From Frankia sp. AgB1.9 (lineage in GTDB: Bacteria > Actinomycetota > Actinomycetes > Frankiales > Frankiaceae), in NCBI RefSeq assembly GCF_016786355.1, contig NZ_JADWYX010000055.1:1-58623 (forward strand): 58,623 bases of DNA, given 5' to 3'. A model generated the notes under the pieces. The model made no database searches. It was not told the origin of the DNA and saw nothing but the letters and a program-made list of their open reading frames with translations. This document shows positions 32,804 through 41,119 of this stretch, piece by piece (position 1 is the stretch's first letter; every line of letters begins with the position of its first letter). Made by a program: the position numbers and the translations under genes.

Positions 32804-33412
32804 ATGATCTCTCCTGTGGTCGTCCTGGTCCTGGTCCGTCATGCCCTGTCGGTCAGGCCGACGCTCGATGGCCCCGACGACCACCATCGGCCGCTCACCG
32901 AGGCGGGCCACGAACAGGCCGTCGCCCTTACCGCGGCCCTCGTTGGCTTCGGCGCCTCACAGGTCGTGTCCAGCCCATACCTTCGCGCGGTCCAGACCAT
33001 CGAACCGACCGCCCAGGCTCTGGGACTCCCCGTACATCACCGTGACGATCTTCGCGAGTGGAGGTCAGGCCTGACCCCGACCCCGGACTGGCAGGCCCAC
33101 TACAAGCAGAGCTGGACTCAGCCCGATCTCGCCATCGGCACCGGCGAGACACTCACCGATCTCACCAAGCGCGCAAGGAACGCCGCTCGCGATCTTGTGG
33201 CGTCCGCTGCGCCCATGACGGCGACCCTGGCCGCCACGCACGGCACCTGGATTGCCCGCGCGCTCCTCGCCCTGGGTCTCTCGATCGACTGCACCTTCTG
33301 GCTGTCGATGCCGATGCCTGCGATATACAAGCTCAGCTTCGACGGCCCTCACCTGCACAGCGCCGTAGGCCCGGGCCTCAACCAAGTGTATCCGGACAGC
33401 CCGTCTCGCTAA
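32804..33412 (+). CDS. Histidine phosphatase family protein (phosphoglycerate-mutase-like)
   Basis: A 202-residue protein. VLVRHALSVRPT carries the catalytic Arg-His near residue 12, VVSSPYLRAVQTIEPTAQAL the second Arg, the downstream Glu is in REWRSG, and AATHGTW supplies the second catalytic His near residue 147. RHAxS in place of RHGE marks a variant group. Substrates range from sugar phosphates to nucleotides; this one is unknown. The ATG at 32804 is the only sensible start. Confidence 0.8.
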   Translation: MISPVVVLVLVRHALSVRPTLDGPDDHHRPLTEAGHEQAVALTAALVGFGASQVVSSPYLRAVQTIEPTAQALGLPVHHRDDLREWRSGLTPTPDWQAHYKQSWTQPDLAIGTGETLTDLTKRARNAARDLVASAAPMTATLAATHGTWIARALLALGLSIDCTFWLSMPMPAIYKLSFDGPHLHSAVGPGLNQVYPDSPSR

Positions 33413-33461
33413 GTCACCCACGCGCCGGGACTCCTCGTTCCGTCTCGGGGTCACGGGCTGT

Positions 33462-33796
33462 TCACCTTTCGAGAACCACCTCGCCGTGGCAGCCGTAGAC
33501 GGCCTGGAGGACGTCTGGGCTGGTGGTGCTGTAGCCGATGGACCGGTGCCGGCGATGAACCCGGAGGCGCGGCTCCCGCTGAGGAATTGCGTGCCGAGGC
33601 TCTCGCCCTTACAGGGCCTCGTGGTGGGGACGGTGGAGACGGACCTGGGGGCGACTGGCCGCGCCGTCGGGAAAGGCCGCGCCGCGGGCGGGTTCGACCC
33701 GGTGGAGCAGGCCGCGGCGACCGCGAGGACCGCCGAGGCCCCGAGCGCGCGCATCGCGAGGCGAGGGATGGGTGTGACCTGATCGGACCGGTCCAT
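33462..33796 (-). pseudogene. Small lipoprotein gene, apparently frameshifted
   Basis: From the ATG at 33796 (or ATG 33754) the frame encodes a signal peptide, ALGASAVLAVAAAC, with a good lipobox ending in Cys, then a Pro/Thr-rich linker and PCKGESLGTQFLSGSRASG. At about 33541-33545 the coding signal moves to another frame, which reads IGYSTTSPDVLQAVYGCHGE and ends at 33462. One missing base would repair it to about 112 residues. The two Cys after the lipobox suggest a disulphide. The family is not recognised. It could be a sequencing error. Confidence 0.45.
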
Positions 33797-33862
33797 TGCG
33801 GTCGGGAGACATAACGGGCCGGCTTTGGCGCAACGAGATGTCCGGCAGCCGACAGCGGGCGC

Positions 33863-34309
33863 TCAGGGGTGGCCGGTCTCCGGCAGGTCGACGGTGTTGC
33901 GCCGGTACTGGATCTTCCAGCCGTCCGGGGTGCGGACGTGGCGGCTGTAGTGGTGCCCGAACCAGACGACCCGGGTCAGCCCGTCGTCCTGGGTCCGGCC
34001 GACGCCGTAGAGCATCGTGGAGCTGGCGGTGTCCCCGTCGAGGGTGATCCGCGGGTTCATCTCCATGTGGACGACAGCCGGTGGGTTCTTCGCCATCACG
34101 CTGGCGAGCATGTCCTTGATCGCGGCCCGGCCGCGGGCGACCCGGCCCGTGCTCATCTCGAACTCGCCGTCCTCGGCCCACAGCTGCGCCCAGGCGTCCA
34201 GGTCGCGGGTGTCGAGCAGCTCGCCGTAGTCGATCAGGCTCTGCGTGATCTCCGCCCGGTCCTCCAGCAGCCGCACACGCTCTTCGAGGCTCAGCTTGCT
34301 TGTGCTCAT
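33863..34309 (-). CDS. SnoaL-like / NTF2-fold protein
   Basis: A 148-residue alpha+beta-barrel protein. The N-terminal helix is EERVRLLEDRAEITQSLIDY, followed by LDAWAQLWAEDGEFEMS, RGRAAIKDML and a C-terminal GWKIQYRRNTVDLPE. It belongs to the SnoaL_4-like group, which includes bile-acid-dehydratase- and scytalone-dehydratase-like proteins. Asp and His residues in the pocket (VHMEMNPRI, GHHYSRH) are consistent with either an enzyme or a binder. The ATG at 34309 is preferred; a TTG at 34330 is possible. Confidence 0.82.
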   Translation of the reverse strand: MSTSKLSLEERVRLLEDRAEITQSLIDYGELLDTRDLDAWAQLWAEDGEFEMSTGRVARGRAAIKDMLASVMAKNPPAVVHMEMNPRITLDGDTASSTMLYGVGRTQDDGLTRVVWFGHHYSRHVRTPDGWKIQYRRNTVDLPETGHP

Positions 34310-34415
34310 GGCGACCAGCTTGCCGAACAAATTTGCACTCAGTCAAGAAACCGTGCGTGCCAGCCTGAGCCGGTCCGCCGCCGCGCGGCTTCATGGCCCG
34401 GGGCTCGGGTTCGTG

Positions 34416-34520
34416 TCACCCACCGCCAAGCTGCACGCTGCGCAGCGACCGGTGTCCGGTCTCGGCCATGATCACGTTCGCGGAGGTGTCGGCGTCGCCG
34501 AGGTGGGTGGCCTCGCTGTG
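34416..34520 (-). pseudogene. Possible tyrosine recombinase C-terminal remnant
   Basis: The minus strand reads SANVIMAETGHRSLRSVQLG then stop. IMAxTGHRS is the conserved region just before the catalytic Tyr in many actinobacterial phage integrases. The Tyr itself and everything upstream are missing. Too short for certainty. Confidence 0.35.
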
Positions 34521-34530
34521 ACCGACGCAG

Positions 34531-35409
34531 TCACACGGTCGGGCGTGGCGGCGGAATGTCGTTGGTGTTGAAGTGGTGGTGGCGGGTGGCGAAGATCAGG
34601 TGGGTACCGCCGTTGAGGCAGCCTGGCTGACGGCACGCCCATGTCTCGTTGTCCAGGAACCGCGCCCAGCGTGCCGGGTCGGCCTCCAACTGGGCCAGGG
34701 CCCCGATGTCGCCAAGCGAGGACCAGTTTGATGCCGACATCGCGATCACCCGACCCCCGGCCTGCTCGACCAGGCCGGGGATCTGCTCGGAGCGGTACAT
34801 GGTGCATACATGGCCGGCGGGCTGGACTGGCCGCAGGTCTCCGGTGCGCAGGACCGCGTCGTTGGCGTCGTCGCCGTAGTCCATGACGATGTCCACCACG
34901 CCGGGCATGAAATGTCGGTAGGCGCCGAGGGCGGACATCACCGACGCGACTACCGTGCCGCCCGGGCGGGTTACCCGAAACAGTTCACGCAGCGCGGCCG
35001 GCGCGTCCTCGAAGACGTAGGACAGGGGGCCGCCGTAGGCCACCGTGAGGTCGAACGAGCCATCGGCCCACCAGGACAGATCCCGCACATCCGCGACCCG
35101 GAAGTCTTCTACCGTGCCGCCCAGCTCGGCTTCGATGAGCCGCCGCTGGTTGTCCGCCAGCTGCACCGGGGAGATGTCGGTGACAGTGAGCCGGGCCCCG
35201 CGCCGCGCCATGTACTGGGTGAAGATCCCGGGACCTGCGCCAATCTCCAGCACCCGCGGAGCGGACGTCAGATGCTCATCGAGGAACCGGCGGTGGATCT
35301 CGAAGGAAACCCGTCCGGCGGCGTCCTTGCGCAGCCGCTCCCATTCCCCGCCGAACGCGTCAAAGACCTCCCGGACTCGCGCGACCGACTCATCCGCCTC
35401 TGGCGACAC
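34531..35409 (-). CDS. Class I SAM-dependent methyltransferase
   Basis: A 292-residue protein. Motif I is VLEIGAGPGIFTQYMARRG (about 53-71), the beta-2 end is LTVTDISPVQL, motif IV is FDLTVAYGGPLSYV, and LRELFRVTRPGGTVVASV is the post-motif. The C-terminal third has CMYR-like and GCLNGGTHLIFATRHHHF segments with two Cys and several His, perhaps metal-binding. The GTG at 35409 follows GGGGTGGGC. The substrate is unknown. It is flanked by relics of recombinase and transposase genes. Confidence 0.85.
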   Translation of the reverse strand: MSPEADESVARVREVFDAFGGEWERLRKDAAGRVSFEIHRRFLDEHLTSAPRVLEIGAGPGIFTQYMARRGARLTVTDISPVQLADNQRRLIEAELGGTVEDFRVADVRDLSWWADGSFDLTVAYGGPLSYVFEDAPAALRELFRVTRPGGTVVASVMSALGAYRHFMPGVVDIVMDYGDDANDAVLRTGDLRPVQPAGHVCTMYRSEQIPGLVEQAGGRVIAMSASNWSSLGDIGALAQLEADPARWARFLDNETWACRQPGCLNGGTHLIFATRHHHFNTNDIPPPRPTV

Positions 35410-35836
35410 CGCCCACCCCCTGTCACACGCCCAGTCAGCACCGGCGACTGACCCGCCTCACGCAGTACAGGCAATTCCGTATCCGGTCGCAACTGGCTTT
35501 TCCGGCACATCCACCCGCCCTGCCACCGTGGCTCCTCATTCGACGAGGAACGTCGTTAGATCAGCCGCGTGCTGGGTCAACCTCCTGCTCCTGGCTGAGG
35601 GCACCTCCTCCGTCAACGGTCGTAGCGCGTCGAGGTGGCTGGCCATGTCGAGCTGGAAACGGCCGTAGAGGTTGATGTGCGCGCTCGACCGCGAACAGGA
35701 TCTTCGTCTTGCCTGGCTGACCACCCCCGAGTTTCGGGCCTTCATTCCCCACTCCCCCGGGCGTTCGCCTGGATGATCTACGTGGTGGACCTTAGCCTTG
35801 CGGTGGAAGGCGTCCGAGCCGTGAGGGGAGGCACCC
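35410..35836. other. Intergenic region upstream of the SHOCT gene
   Basis: Apart from the transposase-like tail at 35536-35700 I see no gene. The part from 35701 to 35836 probably holds the promoter of the SHOCT gene; its ribosome-binding site GAGGGGAGG is clear. Confidence 0.4.
35536..35700 (-). pseudogene. Possible Tn3-type transposase tail
   Basis: The minus strand reads SAHINLYGRFQLDMASHLDA then LRPLTEEVPS and a short Arg-rich tail to a stop at 35536-35538. The H-(I/L)-x-(L/V)-x-G-x-(F/Y)-x-(F/L) pattern matches the tail of the better preserved Tn3 remnant at 22437 (RHLGVHGTYSF). Upstream the frame shifts and no more family signal is seen. Confidence 0.35.
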
Positions 35837-36637
35837 GTGCGCAAGCTGACCAGCCAGGGCGAGCAGGTGGTCGCGGATCTCTCCGCCAGATACGGGGTCA
35901 GCGCCGACGCGGTGCGCGCCATGTTGGAGGCGGTTCGGCTCGGCAACGGCACCATGGCCCAGTTCTCCCACCCGGAGTTCGGCGGACGCGGGCAGTGGAT
36001 GGCGGGCGGCATGACCATGGTCGCCGACATGTTCAACCAACGCCTGCAGGCGACGGTCAGCGGGCTAGCCAGTGAGCTGGCAAGCCAGCTCGCCGCAGCC
36101 CCGCTGTACGCGCCGGCTCCCGACGCCGACCCGGGTCCGGTTCACCAGGCCAACCTGGAGTCCTGGTGGCCTGGCGAGCTGGGCCGGCCTGGTTCGAGCG
36201 GCGGCCAGAACGACTCCCGCTACGCCGTGTTCCCACAGGTCAGGCGGCTGGCCGTGCAGAGCGGTGGCGGGCCCGTCCGCGTCCACGACACGCTCGACCA
36301 TGTCATCGGTGGCGTGCAACAGCAGCAGGGCGCCGTGCCGGGCGCGCTGTCGTTCACCAGCCAGCACGGCACCTTCACCGTGGAAAGCCTGCCGCTGGCG
36401 GCCCCAGCCGCGGCACCTCCCGTTGCCGGGACCGCCGCACGCCAGCCACCGGCGCCGGCCGCGACCGTCAAGGCGCCCGAGGCCGCCGTGCCGCCTGCCC
36501 AGGCGGCCTCCGTGCCGGCGTCCGACGCCGACGCGGTGCTGGCGACCCTCGACCGGCTCGGCGACCTGCACCAGCGTGGCGTCCTGACCGACGAGGAGTT
36601 CGCCGCGAAGAAGGCCGAGCTGCTCGCCCGCCTGTGA
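35837..36637 (+). CDS. SHOCT-domain protein
   Basis: A 266-residue protein whose last ~32 residues are a SHOCT module (LDRLGDLHQRGVLTDEEFAA), a short motif usually at protein ends that probably mediates oligomerisation. The N-terminal ~85 residues are helical (VVADLSARYGVSADAVRAML), with a HPEFGGRGQWMAGGMTMVAD segment. An Ala/Pro linker (about 185-225) separates the two. No membrane segment was seen. The GTG at 35837 has GAGGGGAGG. Function unknown; SHOCT proteins are often oligomeric or membrane-associated. Confidence 0.75.
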   Translation: MRKLTSQGEQVVADLSARYGVSADAVRAMLEAVRLGNGTMAQFSHPEFGGRGQWMAGGMTMVADMFNQRLQATVSGLASELASQLAAAPLYAPAPDADPGPVHQANLESWWPGELGRPGSSGGQNDSRYAVFPQVRRLAVQSGGGPVRVHDTLDHVIGGVQQQQGAVPGALSFTSQHGTFTVESLPLAAPAAAPPVAGTAARQPPAPAATVKAPEAAVPPAQAASVPASDADAVLATLDRLGDLHQRGVLTDEEFAAKKAELLARL

Positions 36638-36731
36638 CCCCACCCCGGCGGGCGGGCGATCGAGACCAAGGCTTCGAGACCAAGGCCATGCCGACGCCCC
36701 ACTCGGCGGTGTTTCCAGGCACCGTGGGGGC

Positions 36732-36827
36732 ATGAGAGACGACTCGTCGGGTCCTGACCGGCCCGCGACCAGCCCCCGGCCGGTCCCGTCCAGCGGGGGG
36801 ACGGCGCGGCGCGCCGCGGCCTCATGA
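36732..36827 (+). CDS. 31-residue upstream ORF coupled to MFS gene
   Basis: ATG 36732 (preceded by GTGGGGGC) encodes 31 residues rich in Ser/Pro/Arg and ends with a TGA that overlaps the MFS start as ATGA (36824-36827). The MFS start has no Shine-Dalgarno site of its own, so this ORF may deliver ribosomes by coupling. The sequence itself looks unconserved. Confidence 0.4.
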   Translation: MRDDSSGPDRPATSPRPVPSSGGTARRAAAS

Positions 36828-38209
36828 CCTCGACGGTGTCGCCGGACCCCACAGCCTCACCGGACCCGACAGTTTCGCCGGACCCCACGCCTGGCGGGCT
36901 GCGCGGGCGGCTGCGCCGGCTCGCGGTCGACACCCGGCCGCTGGCGATCCCCGCGTTCCGCCGGACCTTCCTCGGGCAGGGGACCGCGATCATCGGGACG
37001 ATGGTCACGGAGGTCGCCGCCCCGGTCCAGATCTACGACATCTCGGGCTCGTCGTTCGCGGTCGGCCTGACCGGGCTGGTCGGGCTGGTCCCGATGGTCG
37101 TGTTCGGCCTGTACGGCGGGGCGGTCGCCGACGCGGTCGACCGGCGGACCCTCTACCTGTCGTCGTCGCTGCTGACCTGGGCGGTGACCCTCGCGCTGCT
37201 GACGCAGAGCCTGCTGGGCGTGCGGTCGGTCGGGCTGATCCTCTGCCTCGTCGCGATCCAGGCGGCCGGTTTCGCCGTGTCGTCGTCCACCCGGGGTGCC
37301 GTGGTTCCCGCGCTCGTCCCGGTCGAGCTGGTCCCGGCGGCCAACTCGTTGAACTACACGGCGTTCACCGTCGGGGCGGTGATCGGGCCGCTCGTCGCCG
37401 GCCTGCTGCTCGGGTTCGACCACGGGTTCAGCTACGCCTACGCCGCCGACGCGGTCCTGTTCACCGCCGCGCTCTACTCGACGTTCCGGCTGCCGTCGCT
37501 GCGCCCGACGGTGTCCGCGGGGCGGCCGGGGCTGCGGTCGGTCCTCGACGGGCTGGTGTTCATCGGCGGGAACCCGGTGCTGCTGATGTCGTTCCTGGTC
37601 GACATCGCCGCGATGGTGCTGGCGATGCCGCGGGCACTGTTCCCGCAGGCGGCCGCGACCCGGTTCCACGGCGGGGTGGGCCTGCTCTACTCGGCGATCG
37701 CCCTCGGGTCGGTGCTGGCCGGGCTGAGCAGCGGCTGGATCGGCCGGGTCCGCCGCCAGGGCGTCGTCCTGACCGTCGCGGTCCTCGGCTGGGCGGCGGC
37801 GATCAGTCTCGCCGGGTTCGCCCACGTGTACTGGCTGGCGATCGTGCTGCTCGCGTTCGCGGGCGCGGCCGACCTGATCAGCGCCGTGTGCCGGCAGACG
37901 ATCCTGCAGACCTACGTGCCCGACAACATGCGGGGACGGCTGCAGGGCGTGTTCACCGTCGTCGTCGCGGGCGGCCCGCGGCTGGGGGACCTGCGGGCGG
38001 GCGCGATGGCCGCCGCGACGACCCTCACTGTCGCCTGGTCGGGTTCGGCGATCCTCTGCGTCGTCCTCGTGCTGATCGCCGCCGTCGCGGTCCGGCCGTT
38101 CTGGCGTTACGACACCGGCGCGACGGCGGCGCAGGCGGCCGACGTCGTGCCGGCGCCCGCGCGGCCGGAGGGTGCGCAGGCGCGGATCGAGACTGGCCTC
38201 GGCGCCTGA
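36824..38209 (+). CDS. MFS transporter, EntS/MFS_3-like
   Basis: A 461-residue, about 12-TM permease. The cytoplasmic N-terminus contains three SPDPT repeats. FRRTFLGQGTAIIGTMVTEV is the TM1 signature of the EntS-like group, GGAVADAVDRRTLYL is motif A, and YVPDNMRGRLQGVF is the conserved second-half loop. Relatives export siderophores or macrolides. The ATG at 36824 is coupled to a short upstream ORF. Confidence 0.88.
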   Translation: MTSTVSPDPTASPDPTVSPDPTPGGLRGRLRRLAVDTRPLAIPAFRRTFLGQGTAIIGTMVTEVAAPVQIYDISGSSFAVGLTGLVGLVPMVVFGLYGGAVADAVDRRTLYLSSSLLTWAVTLALLTQSLLGVRSVGLILCLVAIQAAGFAVSSSTRGAVVPALVPVELVPAANSLNYTAFTVGAVIGPLVAGLLLGFDHGFSYAYAADAVLFTAALYSTFRLPSLRPTVSAGRPGLRSVLDGLVFIGGNPVLLMSFLVDIAAMVLAMPRALFPQAAATRFHGGVGLLYSAIALGSVLAGLSSGWIGRVRRQGVVLTVAVLGWAAAISLAGFAHVYWLAIVLLAFAGAADLISAVCRQTILQTYVPDNMRGRLQGVFTVVVAGGPRLGDLRAGAMAAATTLTVAWSGSAILCVVLVLIAAVAVRPFWRYDTGATAAQAADVVPAPARPEGAQARIETGLGA

Positions 38210-38245
38210 CCCACGCGGCCACTCGACCGGCCGGCGGTGGGCCGG

Positions 38246-38887
38246 TCAGCCGAGGATGCCGCGCTGGTAGGCGACGGCGACGGCGGCCGCGCGGTCGCGG
38301 ACCCCGAGCTTGTTGTACAGGTGGATCAGGTGGGTCTTGATCGTGGCCTCGCTGACGAGCAGCTCGCGGGCGGCGGCCTGGTTCGTGGCGCCGGCCGCGA
38401 CGAGGCGCAGCACGTCGAGCTCGCGGGGGCTCAGACCGCCGGGTTCGCGGGCACCGACCCGGCCCATCAAGGTGCCCGCGACCGACGGGGCGAGGACCGG
38501 CTGGCCGGCGTCCGCGGCGCGGACCGCCCGGATCAGCTCGTCGCGCCGCGCGTCCTTGAGCAGGTAGCCGGTGGCGCCCGCCTCGATCGCCGCGACGACG
38601 TCACGGTCGCTGTCGAAGGTCGTCAGGACGAGCACGCGGGCCGGATGGTTGCGTTCCCGCAGCCGGGTGATCGCCTCGACGCCGCTGGTCCCGGGCATCC
38701 GCAGGTCCATGAGGATCACGTCGACCTCGACGGTCTCGGCCACCCGGACGGCGTCGAGGCCGTCGGCGGCCTCGGCGACGACCTCGAAGTCCGGGTCGCC
38801 GGCGAACACGCCTCGAAGGCCGTCGCGCACGATCGGATGGTCGTCGACGATCAGGAGCCGGATCGGCCCCGCCTGGGCGCGGCTCAC
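38246..38887 (-). CDS. NarL/LuxR-type response regulator
   Basis: A 213-residue protein. The receiver domain (about 8-125) has the acidic pair Asp15-Asp16, phospho-acceptor Asp61 in LMDLRMPG, and Lys in TGYLLKDARRDE. The C-terminal LuxR HTH (about 148-205) has LSPRELDVLRLVAAG and ATIKTHLIHLYNKLGV. It overlaps the kinase gene by ATGA (38884-38887), which gives its partner. The likely target is the adjacent ABC transporter operon. Confidence 0.95.
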   Translation of the reverse strand: MSRAQAGPIRLLIVDDHPIVRDGLRGVFAGDPDFEVVAEAADGLDAVRVAETVEVDVILMDLRMPGTSGVEAITRLRERNHPARVLVLTTFDSDRDVVAAIEAGATGYLLKDARRDELIRAVRAADAGQPVLAPSVAGTLMGRVGAREPGGLSPRELDVLRLVAAGATNQAAARELLVSEATIKTHLIHLYNKLGVRDRAAAVAVAYQRGILG

Positions 38888-40296
38888 CGGGCCGCCCGCA
38901 CGGACGCCGCGTCGCGGACCGGGGCCTCGGCAGGGTCCGCTCCCCCGCGGTCCGGGGTCGCCTCGTCAGCTTGGGCCGGCGTCAGCGGGAACGCGGCGTT
39001 GACGGTGGTCCCGTCGCCGGGCGCGGACTCGATGCTCAGCGTCCCCGCGACGGACTCGGCGCGCCGGCGCATCCCGGTCACGCCGAACCGGGCCGGCGGC
39101 GCGCCGGCGCCTGGATGGAAACCGGCTCCGTCGTCGGCGACATCCAGCAGGAGCGCGTCGTCGAGGTAGCTGAGGGTCACCCGGGCTCGGTTCGCGTGGG
39201 CGTGCCTGGCCACGTTCGCGAGTGCCTCCTGGGCGATGCGGAACACCGCCATCTCCGTTTCAGCGGGGGCCCGGACCGGGACGCCCGTGGTCACGACCTC
39301 GGCGGGGACCTGGGCGCGCCGCGACCAGTCGCGGGCCAGGTCGGCGAGAGCGTCGGAGAGGCCGGCCTGCTCGAGCTGCTCGGGGCGCAGCGCCCGCACC
39401 GAACGGCGGGCCTCGGTGAGGTTCGCGCGGGCGAGCCCGTCGGCGAGCTCGACGTGGCGGGACCACTCGGCCGGGTCGGCGTGCGCCCGCCGCGCCGCCT
39501 CCAGCTGGGTGATGATCCCGGCGAGGCCCTGGGCGAGGGTGTCGTGGATCTCGCCGGCGAGCCGGCCACGTTCCTCCGCGACGCCGGCCTCGCGGGCCTG
39601 GGTCAGCAGCTGCGCGTGCAGGCCGGCGTTCTCGTCCATCGACGCCTGGAGCTGGCGGTTCGTCTCGGCCAGCTCGGCGATCATCCGGCCGCGTTCGGTG
39701 TTCTGTTCCATCACCCGGTTCGTCAGGTTGACCATCAGGAGCACGGCGACGACGTTGAACGCCGCCATGATCAGGTAGGTGACGGTGTGGGCGTTCGAGC
39801 CGTTCGGGTAGCCGGCGGCCTGGGAGGCTGCCGACACGAGCGCGACGGCGACGAACCCGACCCGCCGGGCGCGGCCGCCGAGCTCGTCCGCGAGGAAGTA
39901 GCCGGTGAAGGCGAACACGCCGTACCAGGGGTTCAACCAGACCAGCGTCGCGGCCAGCGTCAGGTGGACGCCGAACACCAGCCAGCGTGACCGCAGGGGC
40001 ACGCCCGTCACCGGGTAGCGGATCAGCCCGGTCGACCAGAGGGCGGCGACGGCCAACACGGCGACGCCGATCTCGGCCCGGGCGTGGTCGGTGCGCACGG
40101 CCGGCAGCGTGATCACTGCCAGCAGGGTCGAGATGGCGAGCATCGGCAGCATCAACAGCCGGGCGAGGCGGTCCGAGCGCTCCTGCCAGGTCACCTCGCC
40201 GACCTGCGCCGACGGGTCCGCCTGCACCCCAGCCCCGCATCCAGGCCCCGGGCCCACGGCCTGGTGGGGGAGGTGGACGCCGCTCATGACCGTCAT
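38884..40296 (-). CDS. Sensor histidine kinase (HisKA_3 type)
   Basis: A roughly 470-residue kinase. The N-terminal part has about five or six membrane helices (about 45-215), then a coiled linker (NRQLQASMDENAGLHAQLL) and a HisKA_3 dimerisation domain with phospho-His in GRLAGEIHDTLAQGLAGII. The HATPase_c domain carries an N-box EALANVARHAHA and G1 VADDGAGF. It lacks a large extracellular domain, so it may sense the membrane or the adjacent transporter (intramembrane-sensing type). The ATG at 40296 is 4 bases after the permease stop; ATG 40287 is the alternative. Confidence 0.93.
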   Translation of the reverse strand: MTVMSGVHLPHQAVGPGPGCGAGVQADPSAQVGEVTWQERSDRLARLLMLPMLAISTLLAVITLPAVRTDHARAEIGVAVLAVAALWSTGLIRYPVTGVPLRSRWLVFGVHLTLAATLVWLNPWYGVFAFTGYFLADELGGRARRVGFVAVALVSAASQAAGYPNGSNAHTVTYLIMAAFNVVAVLLMVNLTNRVMEQNTERGRMIAELAETNRQLQASMDENAGLHAQLLTQAREAGVAEERGRLAGEIHDTLAQGLAGIITQLEAARRAHADPAEWSRHVELADGLARANLTEARRSVRALRPEQLEQAGLSDALADLARDWSRRAQVPAEVVTTGVPVRAPAETEMAVFRIAQEALANVARHAHANRARVTLSYLDDALLLDVADDGAGFHPGAGAPPARFGVTGMRRRAESVAGTLSIESAPGDGTTVNAAFPLTPAQADEATPDRGGADPAEAPVRDAASVRAAR

Positions 40297-40300
40297 CGTG

Positions 40301-41119
40301 TCACTGCCAGCGGAAGCGGCGCGCCGCGATCGCGCCACAGACGGCGGCCCAGCCGACGAGGACGAGCAGCGCGGACGCGGCCGGCCAGTGCCCGTCCAGC
40401 GAGCCCCCGACCGCGTGGACCCCGGCGCCGAGCGGGCTGTAGTCGCTGATCGTGCGCAGGACGTGGTTCATCTCGGGGCGCGGAATCCACAGCCCGGCGA
40501 AGAAGATCAGCGGGAAGAAGGCCAGCATGCCCGCCGCGTTCGCGGCCCGGCCGTTCGGGGCGAGCGCGGTGATCAGCAGACCGATCCCCAGCGTCGCGGC
40601 CGCCACCAGCAGCAGGGAGAGGACGAAGCCGACGGGCTGGCGGGGCGCCGGCGCGCCGAAACCGATCCCGATCACCAGGATGACCACGTCGATGACGACG
40701 CCGAGCGTCAGGTAGATCAGCGCCTGCGCGCCGAGCAGGCGCGCCGGTGGCACGGGTGTCGTCGCCAGGCGGCGCAGGATGCCCTTCTCCCGGTAGCCCG
40801 CGAGCACCTCCGGCAGGAAGTTCACCGACGCCATGACGAACACGTACATCATCAGGATCGGCAGGTACACCTCCAGCCAACTGCGGCCGTCGAACGAGGC
40901 GCTCGGGTGGCGGGTCGCGGGCACGGCGCCGAGAACGACGACCGCGGCGATCGGCAGCAGCGCGGTCCACAGGATCGAGCCGACGGACCGGGCGAACAGC
41001 AGCGCCTCGACGCGGGCCAGCCGCCAGAACGGGTGACGGCGGCCGGCTCGGGCCGGGACGGTGGCGGTGATCGACGTCATGGCCTTCTCCTCGGTGGTGG
41101 TCGCGGGCGTGGGGCTCAT
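40301..41119 (-). CDS. ABC-2 type transporter permease
   Basis: A 272-residue, six-TM protein. WLEVYLPILMMYVFVMASVN, the motif FLPEVLAGYREKGILRRLAT (the conserved E-x-x-x-G-x-x-x-x-L-R-x-T coupling segment) and FFAGLWIPRPEMNH mark the drug/antibiotic exporter type of ABC-2 permeases. It overlaps the ATPase gene by ATGA (41116-41119). An internal ATG at residue 14 is an alternative start. Confidence 0.92.
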   Translation of the reverse strand: MSPTPATTTEEKAMTSITATVPARAGRRHPFWRLARVEALLFARSVGSILWTALLPIAAVVVLGAVPATRHPSASFDGRSWLEVYLPILMMYVFVMASVNFLPEVLAGYREKGILRRLATTPVPPARLLGAQALIYLTLGVVIDVVILVIGIGFGAPAPRQPVGFVLSLLLVAAATLGIGLLITALAPNGRAANAAGMLAFFPLIFFAGLWIPRPEMNHVLRTISDYSPLGAGVHAVGGSLDGHWPAASALLVLVGWAAVCGAIAARRFRWQ

